This document shows positions 63,095 through 64,000 of a stretch of 64,000 bases of DNA, piece by piece (within the stretch, counting starts at the first letter, position 1; each line of letters opens with the position of its first letter). A model generated the notes under the pieces. The model saw only the letters and a program-made list of their open reading frames with translations. It was not told the origin of the DNA and searched no databases. The position numbers and the translations under genes are program-made. Source of the DNA: CAZJYI01 sp964550025. GTDB lineage: Bacteria; Verrucomicrobiota; Kiritimatiellia; UBA8416; CAYOBW01. Where the stretch lies: NCBI GenBank assembly GCA_964550025.1, contig CAZJYI010000008.1, positions 1-64,000 on the forward strand, given 5' to 3'.

Positions 63095-63206
63095 TTCTCA
63101 GCGACCATGGCATCCCAGGGGTCACTTAGGTGAGAGCGATTCGCGGCCAGCAAGCGCAGAGTCCGCCACGCCTCCCCCTATCGCGCTCCTACCCGGGTGG
63201 CACCGG

Positions 63207-64000
63207 TCACAACTCCTCCGCCAACCGCATCGCCTGGTGGGCGAGGGATTGCTGTTCGCCTTCGCTGAGGTCGTCTGGAGTCTTGTTGGTGAGCTGGAGA
63301 AGGACGGTGGCTACGAACTGGGCCTTCTCTGTGGGCTCCATCGTGGCCAGGTCGATGTCGTTGTCGGCGGCGACCCGGCGGAGGGCGGGGAGCAGTTGGG
63401 TTGGGTCCAGGGCGGCGTCATCGGCAGGAGCTTCGCCTTCCTCTTCGGCCACCTCGCCGCGTTCCAGGCGTTCGAGCAGGAGCAGGATCTCGGCGGCATC
63501 GTCGTAGTCGAGTTCGGGCGCCTGCCAGAGGGATGCGTCGCGGACGCCGTCAAGCAGACGCAGCAGTTGGCGGACCAGGGCTTGGAAGTGGACGTGCTCC
63601 TCGTATTCGGCGGCGAAGGACTGAAGTTCGGCCTTGAGCTGGGGGGTGCCATCGGGCTGGCGGGTGAGAAGGCGGAAGGTGGTGGCGCAAAGTATGTCGC
63701 CAGTGCCCTGGGTGATCTCCCAGCCCCGGGCGGCGCGCATCGGCGTAGGCGTAGATGGCGCGCTGACGCGCTTCGTCGGCGGCGGTCGTGTTGCCGGTGG
63801 CGGTTTCAAGATCGGCGAGGACGCTCCAGGCGTTCCACGGCATGGCGTTGGGGCCGAACCGGGCCTTGCATTCGATGGCACGCTCAAGTTCGCGGCGGGC
63901 TTCGTCGTGGCGGCTGAGCTGGATAAGGGTGGCCGCGAGGTTGTGGCGGTCTTGCCCCTCCATCCGGACGTCCCCTAGCTCCACATGGATGGCGGCGGCT
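63207..64000 (-). pseudogene. TPR-repeat protein, 3' part, with a frameshift; runs off the window
   Basis: The frame open at the window edge reads DRHNLAATLIQLSRHDEARR, ELERAIECKARFGPNAMPWN and ARQRAIYAYADARR, clear TPR helices with conserved A and Y positions. Near 63735 it shifts by one base into the frame GWEITQGTGDILCATTFRLL, ELDYDDAAEILLLLERLER and so on, which runs to the stop at 63207. Proteins of this sort often carry a helical C-terminal region with a DYDDAVEL-like motif, so both frames are one gene. The shift lies by a CCCGGGG run, so it could be an error. The N-terminus is outside the window, and no catalytic domain is visible. Confidence 0.68.

Overview
The window looks like a chromosome segment from a GC-rich bacterium of the Planctomycetes-Verrucomicrobia-Chlamydiae group or a close neighbour (Planctomycetota, Kiritimatiellota and Lentisphaerota are the best guesses). 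The grounds are gene content: six intact family S1 sulfatases and three sulfatase ruins, three BamB/PQQ-like beta-propeller proteins, two free-standing DUF1080 proteins, ThuA, Gfo/Idh with a Tat signal, a PhoD-like phosphatase, a Ser/Thr kinase fused to WD40 repeats, HEAT-type repeat proteins, and a cytochrome-c-motif propeller protein resembling hydrazine synthase alpha subunits. No rRNA, tRNA, CRISPR array or housekeeping marker was seen, so the phylum is an inference.

Layout. 120-13015 (+): propeller/methyltransferase giant, a coupled c-type-haem propeller protein, ThuA, and a sulfatase with LamG domains. 13151-16563 (-): a tight four-gene operon of DUF1080 protein, small lipoprotein, an apparent selenoprotein, and M42 peptidase. 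16620-21936: a divergent DUF1080 gene, a four-helix-bundle cassette inside inverted repeats, a HEAT protein and an oxidoreductase. 22387-27662 (+): two sulfatases and a soluble histidine kinase. 27734-37183: a repeat protein and a translationally coupled NPCBM/propeller pair. 37616-42124: an Hsp90-like remnant, a MazEF-type toxin-antitoxin pair, an HD-GYP-like protein lacking its HD motif, and a TPR gene with a duplicated 3' fragment. 42701-54914: two sulfatases, sulfatase debris, a lipoprotein/M64-like peptidase pair, another propeller protein, a discoidin-type protein, and a broken sulfatase joined to an ATPase fragment. 55001-64000: a broken kinase fused to a nucleotidyltransferase fragment, a PhoD-sulfatase operon, a truncated beta-helix gene and a partial TPR gene.

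Most products carry export signals and act on sulfated or glycosylated polymers, so the main theme is periplasmic or outer-surface polysaccharide degradation. Accessory traffic is heavy, with many truncated genes and a large set of short GTAG/GGAG-footed palindromes of REP type.

The most striking observation is at 14241-15242 on the minus strand. An in-frame UGA sits 52 codons before a second stop. The reading frame continues with protein-like sequence, creates a U-G-G-S-C motif, ends one base before the next gene, and the UGA is followed at the right distance by a perfect 8-bp hairpin with a G-first loop, as expected of a bacterial SECIS element. I read this as a candidate new selenoprotein family.
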